This document shows, in pieces, positions 50,058 to 59,000 of a stretch of 64,000 bases of DNA. The position numbers were made by a program, and so were the translations under genes. Each line of letters opens with the position of its first letter. Within the stretch, counting starts at the first letter, position 1. Where the stretch lies: assembly GCF_030813715.1 (NCBI RefSeq), contig NZ_JAUSUZ010000001.1, positions 5,828,001 through 5,892,000 on the forward strand, in the 5' to 3' direction. The notes below the pieces were generated by a model, which was given only the letters and a program-made list of their open reading frames with translations, was not told the origin of the DNA and made no database searches. Source of the DNA: Catenuloplanes indicus. GTDB lineage: Bacteria > Actinomycetota > Actinomycetes > Mycobacteriales > Micromonosporaceae.

Positions 50058-51209
50058 ATGCGTGTCGGCCTGATCAGGGCCAATGCCCGTCCCATGGAGG
50101 CGGGCACGTCCAGGGTGGCGGCCGAACTGGCCGCGCTCGGCCACGATGTGCGAATCTTCGAGTGCCGCGGCTCCGGGCCGGCCGACGGCGATGAGGTCTT
50201 CACCGAGAAGGGCTACGCCGTCCACCGGGTGTCGCCGCCGGCGCCGCAGGGCGCGGCCGGCCGCTTCGTGGCGCAACTGGCCGGTGTCGGCCGCCGGCTC
50301 GCCGACCGGTGGTCCAGCGGCTGGATCCCGGACGTGGTGCACGGCCACTACTGGCTCGGCGGTCTCGCGGCCGCGACCGCGGCACGCTCGTCCGGGCTGC
50401 CGATGGTGCAGACGTTCTACTCGGTCGGGTCCGCGCAGCGGTCGCTGGGCAAACCGGACGCGTGCCTCGGTGAGCGGATCGCGATGGAGCGGGTGCTGAC
50501 CCGGGCCGCGGACGTGGCGGTCGCGCAGTCGCCGGACGAGGCGGACGAGCTGACCCGGCTCGGTGCGCCGCGCGCGTCCGTGGCGCTCATCCCGTCCGGC
50601 GTCGACACCGGGATGTTCGCGCCGGACGGCGAGGCCGAGGCGCGTACCGGCGGGATGGAGCGGATCCTCTCGGTCGGGCTCGGCCCCGGGCACGGTCAGG
50701 ACCACCTGATCCGGGCGTTGCGCTACGTCCCGGGCGCGGAACTAGTGATCATCGGCGGTGACGCGGACCGGGACGTGGTGCGCGCGCTCGGCGAGCTGGC
50801 CCGGCGTTGCCAGGTGGAGGACCGGGTGCGGATCGTCGGTGCGGTCCCGCACGAGCGGATGCCGCACTGGTATCGGTCCGCGGACGTGGTGGCCTGCACG
50901 CCCCGGACCGCGCCGAGCGGCACCGTGCCGGTCGAGGCGATGGCGTGCGGCGTCCCGGTGGTCGGCTACGCGCTCGGCGGCATCGCGGAGAGCGTGGTGG
51001 ACGAGGTGACCGGTCGGCTGGTGAAGCCGGGCGACGTGCGCGCGACCGGGTACGCGCTGCGCGAGCTGGTCGGCACGAAGGTGCAGCGGACCGCGTACGG
51101 CGACGCGGCCGTGGACCGGGTGCGTTGCCGCTACACCTGGGAGCGCACCGCGTCCGCGCTGGAGGCGGTCTACCAGGGCCTGCTGACGCCCCGGGCGGTG
51201 ACCGCCTGA
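50058..51209 (+). CDS. GT4-family glycosyltransferase
   Basis: A 383-residue GT-B enzyme. The N-domain is poor in motifs apart from HGHYWLGGLAA. The C-domain reads RILSVGLGPGHGQDHLIRAL, and TAPSGTVPVEAMACGVPVVG contains the retaining E-x7-E type acidic pair. GGAGG lies before ATG 50058. It transfers a sugar from a nucleotide donor to an unknown acceptor. Its stop is 1 bp from that of the convergent transporter gene. Confidence 0.9.
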   Translation: MRVGLIRANARPMEAGTSRVAAELAALGHDVRIFECRGSGPADGDEVFTEKGYAVHRVSPPAPQGAAGRFVAQLAGVGRRLADRWSSGWIPDVVHGHYWLGGLAAATAARSSGLPMVQTFYSVGSAQRSLGKPDACLGERIAMERVLTRAADVAVAQSPDEADELTRLGAPRASVALIPSGVDTGMFAPDGEAEARTGGMERILSVGLGPGHGQDHLIRALRYVPGAELVIIGGDADRDVVRALGELARRCQVEDRVRIVGAVPHERMPHWYRSADVVACTPRTAPSGTVPVEAMACGVPVVGYALGGIAESVVDEVTGRLVKPGDVRATGYALRELVGTKVQRTAYGDAAVDRVRCRYTWERTASALEAVYQGLLTPRAVTA

Positions 51210-51210
51210 C

Positions 51211-52137
51211 TCAACTCTGAGATCGTTCCGAGCCTACGGTGAGCGGGATGTAGTTCCCTTTGGGAGCGGGTGGCGGCGCCGCCCTCTTCCGGGCCGCCGC
51301 GATCTCATGGTGGTGCTGTGGCTCGGCGTACCGGGTCAGGCCGATCACCGCGAGCAGCGTGACCACGAACCCCAGCGTGGCCAGCCACTCGCGGCCCGGC
51401 CAGATCCGGTCGCCGAGCAGCAGCAGGCCGATGACCGCGGCGGGCACCGCGCCGGCCGCGTCCATCGCGGCGACCGCGGCCGTGGTGGAGCCGCGCTGCA
51501 TGGCCAGGCCGAGCAGCAGCTGACCCACGATCGAGTGCACGATCAGCAGGTAGAGCAGCGGGTCACGCAGCACGTCACCGGGCGAGTGCAGTGACGCGAG
51601 CGGGCGGGCCGCGACCGCGGCGGCGGAGAACGCGATGCCGGCCAGCGAGCCGAGCGCGACCGATCCGGGCGCCCCACGTAATCGGGCGGCGAGCGCGCCG
51701 AGCACCCCGATCACGGGTACGGACAGCGCCAGCGCGAGCACGCCGGCCAGCGGCAACGGCCGGGCGGGCGCCGGCTCCGCGGCCACCACCAGCGCGGTGA
51801 TGCCGCCGAACAGCACGACGATCAGGCCCACCTCGGCCAGCGGCAGACGCCACTTGAGCAGCGCGACGCCGAGCACGGCGGTCACGCCGAGTCCCGCCGC
51901 GACGCTCGCCTGCACCAGGAACAGCGGCAGATCCCGCCGGGCCAGGAACGCCAGCACGAAGCCGAGGATCTGAAAGACCAGGCCGACCAGGTACGCCCGG
52001 TGGCCGGCCAGCCGCAGCAGCAGCCCCGGGTCGAACGTGTGGTGCACCGTCGTCCGGGTCGCCGCGATCGATTGAAGCAGGTTGGCGACGCCGTACGCGA
52101 TGATCATCGCGCCGAGGAAGAGCCATCCAGCCGACAT
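51211..52137 (-). CDS. DMT/EamA-like membrane protein
   Basis: 308 residues with about nine to ten membrane helices arranged as two similar halves, typical of the DMT (EamA-like) transporter group. Markers are SAGWLFLGAMIIAYGVANLL at the N-terminus and AAVAAMDAAGAVPAAVIGLL in the second half. The cytoplasmic tail is basic and Pro-rich. ATG 52137 places the first helix correctly; an upstream start would add a charged leader. The substrate is unknown. Confidence 0.8.
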   Translation of the reverse strand: MSAGWLFLGAMIIAYGVANLLQSIAATRTTVHHTFDPGLLLRLAGHRAYLVGLVFQILGFVLAFLARRDLPLFLVQASVAAGLGVTAVLGVALLKWRLPLAEVGLIVVLFGGITALVVAAEPAPARPLPLAGVLALALSVPVIGVLGALAARLRGAPGSVALGSLAGIAFSAAAVAARPLASLHSPGDVLRDPLLYLLIVHSIVGQLLLGLAMQRGSTTAAVAAMDAAGAVPAAVIGLLLLGDRIWPGREWLATLGFVVTLLAVIGLTRYAEPQHHHEIAAARKRAAPPPAPKGNYIPLTVGSERSQS

Positions 52138-52246
52138 CACCTGGCGAGGATAGACCGCGCCGGGACCCGCCCGCAGTTGCACCGGCGCAACCGGGCTGTT
52201 CGGCTGGGTGATCTTTTAGTCGGGTGGTCGTACCGTTACAAAGGGT

Positions 52247-53059
52247 TCAAAGCGCTCGGATTCCGGGGGACGAGAGCCGTTCCAGGACCTCGGTGTGCAA
52301 CCGGCCGTTCGTCGCGACCGCACTGCCACCACCGGGCCCGGGCCGTCCGGTCAGGTCGGTGAACCGGCCGCCGGCCTCGGTCACGATCGGGACCAGCGCG
52401 GCCACGTCCCAGAGCGACAGCTCCGGCTCGACCATCGCCTCCAGTGCGCCCTCGGCCAGCAGCATGTAGCCGTAGAAGTCGCCGTACGCCCGGTTCCGCC
52501 AGGTCTGGCGCATGATGTCCAGCATCGGGGCGAGCCGGCCGGACTCCTCCCAGCCCATCAGGTCGGAGTAACAGAAGCTCGCGTCGCTCAGCCGGCTCAC
52601 GCCGGAGACCCTGATCGGCGTGGCCGCGGCGGTGTGCTTGCCGGCGAACGCGCCGTGCCCGGTCGCGGCCCACCAGCGGCGGCCCAGCGCGGGCGCGGAG
52701 ACCAGGCCGACCACCGGCGTGTCACCCTCCATCAGCGCGATCAGCGTGGCCCAGACCGGCACGCCGCGGATGAAGTTCTTGGTGCCGTCGATCGGGTCGA
52801 TGACCCAGCGCCGGGTGCCTATGCCGGCCGCGGCCTCGGTCTGGCCGTACTCCTCGCCGAGCACCGCGTCCCGGGAGCGGGTGCGGGCCAGCGTGGCACG
52901 GATCGCCTTCTCCACCGCCGTGTCGGCGTCGGAGACCGGCGTCAGGTCGGGTTTGGCCTCCACGTGCAGGTCCAACGCCCGGAACCGGGCCATCGAGATG
53001 GAGTCCGCGGTGTCGGCGAGCACGTGGGCGAGCGAGAGATCGTCGGCATAGCTGGCCAT
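52247..53059 (-). CDS. hisN: Histidinol-phosphatase (inositol-monophosphatase fold)
   Basis: 270 residues. The metal-binding signatures are GEEYG (about residue 69), WVIDPIDGTKNF and LWDVAALVPIVTEAGG. The sequence SGRLAPMLDIMRQTWRNRAYGDFYGYMLLA is typical of the actinobacterial HisN group, which dephosphorylates histidinol-phosphate. It is last in the run aroA-rsgA-hisN, 32 bp after rsgA. Confidence 0.9.
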   Translation of the reverse strand: MASYADDLSLAHVLADTADSISMARFRALDLHVEAKPDLTPVSDADTAVEKAIRATLARTRSRDAVLGEEYGQTEAAAGIGTRRWVIDPIDGTKNFIRGVPVWATLIALMEGDTPVVGLVSAPALGRRWWAATGHGAFAGKHTAAATPIRVSGVSRLSDASFCYSDLMGWEESGRLAPMLDIMRQTWRNRAYGDFYGYMLLAEGALEAMVEPELSLWDVAALVPIVTEAGGRFTDLTGRPGPGGGSAVATNGRLHTEVLERLSSPGIRAL

Positions 53060-53091
53060 GGCGGAAAAACTAGCCGATCACGCGGAGCGGG

Positions 53092-54120
53092 CTAACCTCG
53101 GTCGGGCCCTTCCAGCCCGTCGCCGCCCGATCGGGACGCGAGCAACCGCCGGTACGACTCCAGCCGCCGCACGTCCGCGTGCCCGGCCGCGACCCACGCG
53201 GGCAGTGCGCACTCCGGGTCGGCCTCGGTGTGCTCGCAGTTCGGCGGGCAGTCGACGGTGCCCTCGACCAGGTCCGGGAAGCCGTGCAGCAGGCTCTCCG
53301 CGGAGACCAGCGCCAGGCCGAAGCTGCGCACGCCGGGCGTGTCGATGATCCAGCTCTCGGTCCGGCCGGGGAGCCGTAGCGCGACCGCGCTGGTGGACGT
53401 GTGCCGGCCCTTGCCGACCGCGCTGACCACGCCGACCGCGCGGTCCGCGTCCGGTACCAGACGGTTGACCAGCGTCGACTTGCCCACGCCGGAGTGGCCG
53501 ACCATCACCGAGACGCGCCCGGCCAGCACCTCGCGCAGCGCGCCCAGGTCGCCGTCCGGCGCGGAGAGCACGTACGGCAGGTCCAGTTCCGCGTAGTAAC
53601 CGAGCACGTCGGCTGGCCCGGCCAGGTCGGCCTTGGTCAGGCAGAGCAGCGGCGTGATGTCCGCGTCGTACGCCGCGACCAGGCACCGGTCGATGAAGCC
53701 GGTGCGCGGCGGCGGGTCGGCCAGCGCGCTCACGATCACCAACTGGTCCGCGTTCGCCACCACGACGCGCTCCAGCCGGCCCTCGGCCGTGGTGTCGTCG
53801 TCGTCCGCGGTGCGGCGCAGCACCGAGGTGCGCTCGCCGATCCGCACGATCCGGGCCAGCGAGCCGGCGCTGCCGGTGACGTCACCGACCAGCGCCACCC
53901 GGTCGCCCACCACCACCGACTTGCGGCCCAGCTCGCGGGCGCGCATCGCGGTCAGCGGCGCGTCGTCCACCATGCAGGTGTAGCGGCCGCGGTCGACCGC
54001 GATCACGAACCCCTCGACCGCGTCCTCGTGTTTCGGCCGGGTCCTGGTCCGCGGGCGTGAGGACTTGCTCGGTCGGATCCGGACGTCGTCCTCGTCGTAC
54101 TCCCGCCGCTTGCCGGTCAG
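53092..54120 (-). CDS. rsgA: Ribosome small-subunit-dependent GTPase A, CTG start
   Basis: 342 residues. RsgA is a circularly permuted GTPase helping 30S maturation. An N-terminal OB domain precedes the GTPase with TKAD (G4), GHSGVGKSTL (G1) and DTPGVRS (G3). The C-terminal zinc finger is CPPNCEHTEADPEC. Residues upstream of GTG 54006 (TGKRREYDEDDVRIRPSK and on) are clearly homologous to the family N-terminus. The only initiation codon that includes them is CTG 54120, with GGGAG 7 bp upstream and just 13 bp after aroA ends. Confidence 0.85.
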   Translation of the reverse strand: MTGKRREYDEDDVRIRPSKSSRPRTRTRPKHEDAVEGFVIAVDRGRYTCMVDDAPLTAMRARELGRKSVVVGDRVALVGDVTGSAGSLARIVRIGERTSVLRRTADDDDTTAEGRLERVVVANADQLVIVSALADPPPRTGFIDRCLVAAYDADITPLLCLTKADLAGPADVLGYYAELDLPYVLSAPDGDLGALREVLAGRVSVMVGHSGVGKSTLVNRLVPDADRAVGVVSAVGKGRHTSTSAVALRLPGRTESWIIDTPGVRSFGLALVSAESLLHGFPDLVEGTVDCPPNCEHTEADPECALPAWVAAGHADVRRLESYRRLLASRSGGDGLEGPDRG

Positions 54121-54133
54121 CGTAGATCTCCCT

Positions 54134-55429
54134 CTATCGATTGCCCGTGGTCATCGCCGACCATAGCGCCGGGAACTCGGGCAGCGTCTTTGAGGTACAC
54201 GCTACGTCGCTGAGTTCCACGCCGGGTACCGCCAGGCCGATCACCGCGGCCGCGTGCGCCATCCGGTGGTCCCGGTCGGTGTCCACCACACCGCCGCGCA
54301 TCGGCCGGGGCGTGATCCGCAGGCCGTCGGCCAGCTCGGTGACGCCGGTGCCGAGCCGGCCGAGCGCGCGGGCCAGCACCGTCAGGCGGTCGGTCTCGTG
54401 GCCGCGGATGTGCCCGATGCCGTGCAGCGTGCTCGGCGAATCGGCCAGCGCGGCGAGCGCGGCCAGCACCGGTGCCAGCTCGCTCAGCCCGGCGAGGTCC
54501 GCGTCCAGCCCGTGCACCCGGCCGGTGCCGCGCACGGTCAGCCCGCCGGTGCCGAGCCGCACGTCCGCGCCCATCCGCCGGAGCAGCTCGCGCACCTGCT
54601 CGACCGGCTGCATGCTGCTGCGCGGCCAGCCGGGCAGCACCACCTCGCCGCCGGTGACCAGCGCGGCCGCGAAGAACGGCAGCGCGCTGGACAGGTCCGG
54701 CTCGATCTGCCAGCCGCGCCCGGAGAGCCGGCCGGGCGCCACGCTCCACACGTCCGGCGTGGCATCGTCCACACCGGCGCCGGCGGAGCGCAGCATCTGG
54801 ACCGTCATCCGCAGGTGCGGCGCGGCCGGGACCGGCGGGCCGACGTGCCGCACCGTGATACCGCGCGCGAACCGTGCACCGGCCAGCAGCAGGCCGGAGA
54901 CCAGCTGGCTGGACGCGGACGCGTCGATCACCACCTCGCCGCCGTGCACCTCGCCGGTGCCGTGCACGGTCAACGGCAGCACGCCGTCCGGCCCGCCCTC
55001 GACCCGGACGCCGATCGCGCGCAGCGCCTCGACCAGCGGGCCGAGCGGCCGCCGCCGGGCGAGCGCGTCGCCGTCGAACGCGACCCGGCCGGCCGCCAGA
55101 CCCGCGACCGGCGGCAGGAAGCGCATGACCGTGCCGGCCAGGCCCACGTCGATGTGGCCGGCCGCGTGCAGTCGGCCGGGGCGGACCACCCAGCGGTCGT
55201 CCGCGGCGGTGGAGACGTGGGTGCCCAGCGCGCGCAGCCCGGCGACCATCAGCGCGCTGTCGCGCGCCAGCAGCGGCGAGGAGAGCGTGGACGGGCCGGT
55301 CGCAAGCGCGGCGAGCACCAGCGCGCGGTTCGTGACCGACTTGGAGCCCGGGAGCTGCACGGTCGCGTGCACCGGGCCGGCCGCGACGGGCGCGCGCCAC
55401 GGTATGACTGAGAGTTTTGCCACCGTCAC
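54134..55429 (-). CDS. aroA: 5-enolpyruvylshikimate-3-phosphate synthase
   Basis: 431 residues. This is the sixth step of the shikimate pathway, the target of glyphosate. Family signatures are LPGSKSVTNRALVLAALA near the N-terminus, AGTVMRFLPPVAGLA (mid) and DHRMAHAAAVIGLAVPGVEL near the C-terminus. It is first gene of the run aroA-rsgA-hisN and divergent from the SRAP gene. Confidence 0.96.
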   Translation of the reverse strand: MTVAKLSVIPWRAPVAAGPVHATVQLPGSKSVTNRALVLAALATGPSTLSSPLLARDSALMVAGLRALGTHVSTAADDRWVVRPGRLHAAGHIDVGLAGTVMRFLPPVAGLAAGRVAFDGDALARRRPLGPLVEALRAIGVRVEGGPDGVLPLTVHGTGEVHGGEVVIDASASSQLVSGLLLAGARFARGITVRHVGPPVPAAPHLRMTVQMLRSAGAGVDDATPDVWSVAPGRLSGRGWQIEPDLSSALPFFAAALVTGGEVVLPGWPRSSMQPVEQVRELLRRMGADVRLGTGGLTVRGTGRVHGLDADLAGLSELAPVLAALAALADSPSTLHGIGHIRGHETDRLTVLARALGRLGTGVTELADGLRITPRPMRGGVVDTDRDHRMAHAAAVIGLAVPGVELSDVACTSKTLPEFPALWSAMTTGNR

Positions 55430-55528
55430 AGTCTGACGTGTCCATCCATTGCTCTCCGTCTCTCTCTCGCTGATCGGGAAACTCGCGGTCCGCGGAGAAT
55501 GTCGTACCCGCGGCGTAGCGTGGACCGC

Positions 55529-56257
55529 ATGTGTGGCAGGTATGCGACCACCCGGAGTTCGGTGGATCTCAGCGCGCTATTCGGTGCGGAGGACGAGACC
55601 GAAATGCCGATTACCGCGCGTTTCAATGTTGCGCCCACCGCGCCGGTGCCGATCGTTCGCGTCTCGCAGCGGCGTGCACAGCGCGTTCTGCAAACCGCGC
55701 GGTGGGGTCTGTTGCCCCCGTGGGCGACGGATGTGCGCGCCGGTGCCCGCATGATCAATGCGCGTGCCGAGACGGTCGCGACGTCCCGCGCGTTCGCGCC
55801 GTCGTTCGCCCGGCGACGCTGCCTGGTGCCGGCCGACGGCTGGTTCGAGTGGGTCAAGCCCGCGGGCAAGGGCGCGAAACAGGCGTACTACATGACCCCC
55901 GCCGACGGTGGCGAGCTGGCCTTCGCCGGGCTCTGGACGGTTTGGGGCGAGGCCGATGCCAAGGTTCTGACCTGCAGCATCATCACCACGGCCGCGCGCT
56001 CGACGCTCACCGCGGTGCACGACCGCATGCCGCTGCTGCTGCCGCCGGACCGGTGGGACGCGTGGCTCGCCCCGGCCGCCGGTGAGGAGTCGCTGCTCGC
56101 GCCGCCGCCCGACGACTACCTCGCCGGTCTGGAGTTGCGGCCGGTCGGCCCGGCCGTCGGCAACGTCCGGAATGACGGTCCTGAACTCATTGCCCCAATT
56201 GCAGCGGATGCGCTTCGCCCCCCACCGGAAGATCCGGCGACATTGACGCTCTTCTGA
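55529..56257 (+). CDS. SRAP-domain (YedK/HMCES) abasic-site protein
   Basis: 242 residues. Cys2, exposed after removal of the initiator methionine (MCGRYATT), forms the thiazolidine crosslink with abasic sites in single-stranded DNA. Conserved features are ARFNVAPTAPVPIVR, RWGLLPPW, INARAETV, RRCLVPADGWFEW and HDRMPLLL. It protects stalled forks. ATG 55529 is forced by the Cys2 requirement. Confidence 0.94.
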   Translation: MCGRYATTRSSVDLSALFGAEDETEMPITARFNVAPTAPVPIVRVSQRRAQRVLQTARWGLLPPWATDVRAGARMINARAETVATSRAFAPSFARRRCLVPADGWFEWVKPAGKGAKQAYYMTPADGGELAFAGLWTVWGEADAKVLTCSIITTAARSTLTAVHDRMPLLLPPDRWDAWLAPAAGEESLLAPPPDDYLAGLELRPVGPAVGNVRNDGPELIAPIAADALRPPPEDPATLTLF

Positions 56258-56313
56258 CGCCTCACTCGATTGTAAAAAGATGTGAGCAATTCCCCGATAT
56301 TGGATTGAAACCC

Positions 56314-56343
56314 TTGCCTGTCCTATGTGAAGTGCGGTAGAAC
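56314..56343 (+). promoter_or_regulatory. Candidate promoter of the WhiB gene
   Basis: TTGCCT (56314-56319), 18 bp, TAGAAC (56338-56343). The leader of about 80 bases that follows contains a short palindrome, GTGTGG-TCGCG-CCACAC. Confidence 0.5.
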
Positions 56344-56431
56344 ACAGCGCCGGCGGTTGGCGCGATTGGGGTTTCGGTGTGGTCGCGCCACACGATGAAA
56401 ACGTTGCCAGCCCCACGGGGGAGGTGGGTGA

Positions 56432-56836
56432 ATGACACGGGCGCGCATGCCACGCCCGCAAGAGGTCGCCGCAGCTCGCAAGGATCCGCGACTGCTCCGC
56501 GCCCTCGACGAGCGAAGCCTGGACGAGGCCTGGCGGACCCGGGGGGTCTGTCAGAGCGTCGATCCGGAGACGTTCTTTCCGGCTCCGAACGAGCCGGCGG
56601 ACGGCGCCATCGCGTTGTGCGGTTCCTGTCCGGTCCAGGGCGCGTGCCTGGCCTGGGCGCTGGAGGTGGGTGACTGCCACGGGGTCTGGGGCGGCACGAC
56701 CCCGCGCGAGCGCCGGGCCATGCTCCGCGTCTGGCAGGAGCAGGTCCGCGACGACGCGGAGGCCGGCGATCCGGCGGTCCTGACCGGGCCACCGGTCCGC
56801 GACAAGCTGCTGGCGCTGGTGCCGGTGGGCAGGTAA
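56432..56836 (+). CDS. WhiB-family iron-sulfur regulator
   Basis: 134 residues. Four cysteines (40, 63, 66, 72) form the C-x22-C-x2-C-x5-C ligand set for a [4Fe-4S] cluster, followed by the GVWGG turn (84-88) and a basic TPRERRAML helix. WhiB proteins bind the housekeeping sigma factor and sense redox state or nitric oxide. The N-terminal 35 residues are longer than in WhiB1, and a Leu/Val-rich tail follows, so I do not assign a numbered member. ATG has GGGGGAGG upstream. Confidence 0.93.
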   Translation: MTRARMPRPQEVAAARKDPRLLRALDERSLDEAWRTRGVCQSVDPETFFPAPNEPADGAIALCGSCPVQGACLAWALEVGDCHGVWGGTTPRERRAMLRVWQEQVRDDAEAGDPAVLTGPPVRDKLLALVPVGR

Positions 56837-56887
56837 CCGGTTCCAGCGCGGGCCGTCCCGCACCCGGCGAGTCGGTGCCGTGGTGGG

Positions 56888-57502
56888 ATGACCGGCATGG
56901 AGACGATCACGATCGACACGGTGCGCGGGCCGGCCCGGGTGGACCTCGACCGTCCCGGGACCGCGCCCGTGAGCCTGCTGGTGCTGGGCCACGGCGCCGG
57001 TGGCGGCGTGGACGCGCCCGACCTGGTCGCGCTCCGCGATGCCGCCTGCGCGGCCGGCGTGACGGTGGCGCGGGTGACCCAGCCGTACCGGGTGGCCGGC
57101 CGTCGCGCGCCCGCACCCGCCGGGCACCTCGACGAGGCCTTCACCGGCGTGGTCCGGCGCCTGCGCGCGGACCATCCCGGCCCGCTGCTGCTCGGCGGCC
57201 GGTCCAGCGGCTCCCGGGTCGCCTGCCGCACCGCGCGCGAACTCGGCGCGGCCGGGATCGTGGCGCTCGCGTTCCCGCTGCACCCGCCGGGCAAGCCGGA
57301 GAAGAGCCGTGCTCCGGAACTGGACACCGGCCGGCCCACGCTGGTGGTCAACGGCGACCGGGACGCGTTCGGCGTGCCGGCGGCGTCCGGTGCGGTGACG
57401 GTACTGACCCGGGCCGGGGAGACCCACGACCTGAAACGGGATCCGGCCGGGATCGCCGCCGAGGTGGTGGCGTGGCTGCGGGCGAACGGCTGGGCGAACT
57501 GA
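56888..57502 (+). CDS. KANL3/Tex30-like alpha/beta hydrolase
   Basis: 204 residues. The short alpha/beta-hydrolase fold shows VLGHGAGGGVDAPDLVAL (oxyanion region), the nucleophile elbow GGRSSGSRVACRTA, the acid region VVNGDRDAFG and the catalytic histidine in GETHDLKRD. It is cytosolic; the substrate is unknown. Its 3' end adjoins the sigR promoter. Confidence 0.85.
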   Translation: MTGMETITIDTVRGPARVDLDRPGTAPVSLLVLGHGAGGGVDAPDLVALRDAACAAGVTVARVTQPYRVAGRRAPAPAGHLDEAFTGVVRRLRADHPGPLLLGGRSSGSRVACRTARELGAAGIVALAFPLHPPGKPEKSRAPELDTGRPTLVVNGDRDAFGVPAASGAVTVLTRAGETHDLKRDPAGIAAEVVAWLRANGWAN

Positions 57503-57519
57503 GCCACAGCTCACTCCGC

Positions 57520-57545
57520 GGAATGTGGCACCCGCGCTCATGGTT
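57520..57545 (+). promoter_or_regulatory. SigR-dependent promoter of sigR
   Basis: GGAAT (57520-57524), exactly 18 bp, GTT (57543-57545). This is the consensus recognised by sigma-R, so the gene should be positively autoregulated. The predicted start (about 57552) is upstream of the GTG at 57584. Confidence 0.8.
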
Positions 57546-57583
57546 GAAGCCCCCGGAGGCAACGAGCGGAAGGGGTTGATCTC

Positions 57584-58429
57584 GTGCGATCCGCAGTACG
57601 TGACCCGGACCGGCGGACCACCGCCGATTCAGGCGCCGAGCGCGTCAGGGTGCTGCTGAACGGTCCCGAGTGGCCCGCGGCACCGACCGAAGCCGAAGAT
57701 CGGGGCAAATTGTCTGTGTTGGCGACAACCGGCCGGGTGACACACCTGACACCCGACGTTTCCGAAACCATTGCCGGGGCACTCCACGTATCCTCTGCGG
57801 GACAGCGGAGGGGAGAGGAACGGGTGACCCGAGCGGAGACAGCCGAGGAACGGCGCGCGCGCTTCGAGCGCGACGCGATGCCGTTCGTCGACCAGTTGTA
57901 CGCGGCGGGCCTCCGCATGACGCGGAACCCGGCCGACGCCGAGGACCTGGTGCAGGAGACGTTCCTGAAGGCGTTCGCGGCCTTCCACCAGTTCGAGGAG
58001 GGCACGAACCTCAAGGCCTGGCTGTACCGCATTCTCACGAACACGTACATCAACTCGTACCGTCGCCGGCAGCGTCAGCCGATCCAGGCGCCGACCGAGG
58101 AGATCACCGACTGGCAGCTGGCCGAGGCGTCGTCGCACGCGTCCACCGGGCTGAAGTCGGCCGAGACCGAGGCGCTCGACCGGCTGCCGGACAGCGACAT
58201 CAAGAACGCGCTGCAGCAGCTCCCCGAGGAGTTCCGGCTGGCCGTCTACCTCGCGGACGTGGAGGGCTTCTCCTACAAGGAGATCGCGGACATCATGAAC
58301 ACGCCGATCGGCACCGTGATGTCGCGGCTGCACCGAGGCCGGCGTAACCTCCGCAAGCTGCTGGAGCGCTACGCTGCGGACCGGGGTTTCAACCGGTCCC
58401 CCGAGTCGGCGGCAGCGCAGGAGGTGTGA
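57584..58429 (+). CDS. sigR: Redox-responsive ECF sigma factor SigR, long and short forms
   Basis: The short form from GTG 57824 (201 residues; AGAGGAA upstream) is the complete SigR/SigH type: region 2 ([40 protein letters not shown]) and region 4 ([20 protein letters not shown] then [15 protein letters not shown]). An in-frame GTG at 57584 with GGAAGGGG upstream adds 80 residues. It is the first start downstream of the sigma-R-type promoter. In Streptomyces coelicolor a longer unstable isoform, sigma-R', arises the same way. It controls thiol-oxidative stress genes. Confidence 0.92.
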   Translation: MRSAVRDPDRRTTADSGAERVRVLLNGPEWPAAPTEAEDRGKLSVLATTGRVTHLTPDVSETIAGALHVSSAGQRRGEERVTRAETAEERRARFERDAMPFVDQLYAAGLRMTRNPADAEDLVQETFLKAFAAFHQFEEGTNLKAWLYRILTNTYINSYRRRQRQPIQAPTEEITDWQLAEASSHASTGLKSAETEALDRLPDSDIKNALQQLPEEFRLAVYLADVEGFSYKEIADIMNTPIGTVMSRLHRGRRNLRKLLERYAADRGFNRSPESAAAQEV

Positions 58430-58433
58430 CGCG

Positions 58434-58718
58434 GTGAGTTGCGGCGAGCCACACGAGACGGACTGCGATGAAGTGCTCGGCGAGGTCTATCTGTACCTGG
58501 ACCTGGAGTGCGCCGACGAGCGCCGCGAGGTGATCCGCGAGCACCTGGACGAGTGCTCGCCCTGCCTCCGCGAGTTCGGCATCGAGCAGGAGGTGAAGGC
58601 GCTGGTGTCCCGCTGCTGCGGCGACGAGACCGCGCCGGAGGAGTTGCGGACCCGCCTTCGTTCGAAGTTGAGCGAGCTGGTCGTCGAGGCCGGCACCCGG
58701 GAGTACCTGCCCGACTGA
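58434..58718 (+). CDS. rsrA: Zinc-binding anti-sigma factor RsrA
   Basis: 94 residues. The redox-active residues fall at the same positions as in S. coelicolor RsrA: Cys3, His7, Cys11, His37, Cys41 and Cys44, with the H-x3-C-x2-C motif HLDECSPC. Reduced, zinc-bound protein holds SigR. Disulfide stress expels zinc and frees the sigma factor. It starts 4 bp after sigR, so production is coupled. Confidence 0.95.
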   Translation: MSCGEPHETDCDEVLGEVYLYLDLECADERREVIREHLDECSPCLREFGIEQEVKALVSRCCGDETAPEELRTRLRSKLSELVVEAGTREYLPD

Positions 58719-58728
58719 AGCAGATGAG

Positions 58729-58763
58729 GAAGCCGCCGTTCCCGTGCCGGGGACGGCGGCTTC
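58729..58763. terminator. Bidirectional terminator between rsrA and bL37
   Basis: A 15-bp stem GAAGCCGCCGTTCCC/GGGGACGGCGGCTTC (one wobble) with a 5-base loop, flanked by A-rich and T-rich ends. It lies 10 bp after rsrA. Confidence 0.85.
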
Positions 58764-58777
58764 TTCGTACCCAAAGC

Positions 58778-58852
58778 TCAGCTGTTGGGGCGCTTGCCGT
58801 GGTTGGCGCCGCTCTTCTTACGGGCCTTCTTCTTACGGGCCTTCTTCGCCAT
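58778..58852 (-). CDS. Ribosomal protein bL37, 24 aa
   Basis: A 24-residue, strongly basic peptide: MAKKARKKKARKKSG at the start and ANHGKRPNS at the end. The length and the terminal NHGKRPN motif match bL37, the tiny 50S protein seen in mycobacterial ribosome structures. GGAAGGA lies 9 bp before the ATG, and two repeated KKARKK units make up the N-terminus. It is too short for automated gene callers and is convergent with rsrA. Confidence 0.85.
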   Translation of the reverse strand: MAKKARKKKARKKSGANHGKRPNS

Positions 58853-59000
58853 GGCCGCGTCCTTCCGCTCGTCGGTGCGCCGCACCGAGGCGGCGTTGGT
58901 CCACCCCTGATGCTAATCGCCCAGCGAGACCGGCCTGCGGGCGCCCGCGCCATGATTGGATGCAGGGTAACGAGGCGCGACGACGGAGGGACCGGGAGCG

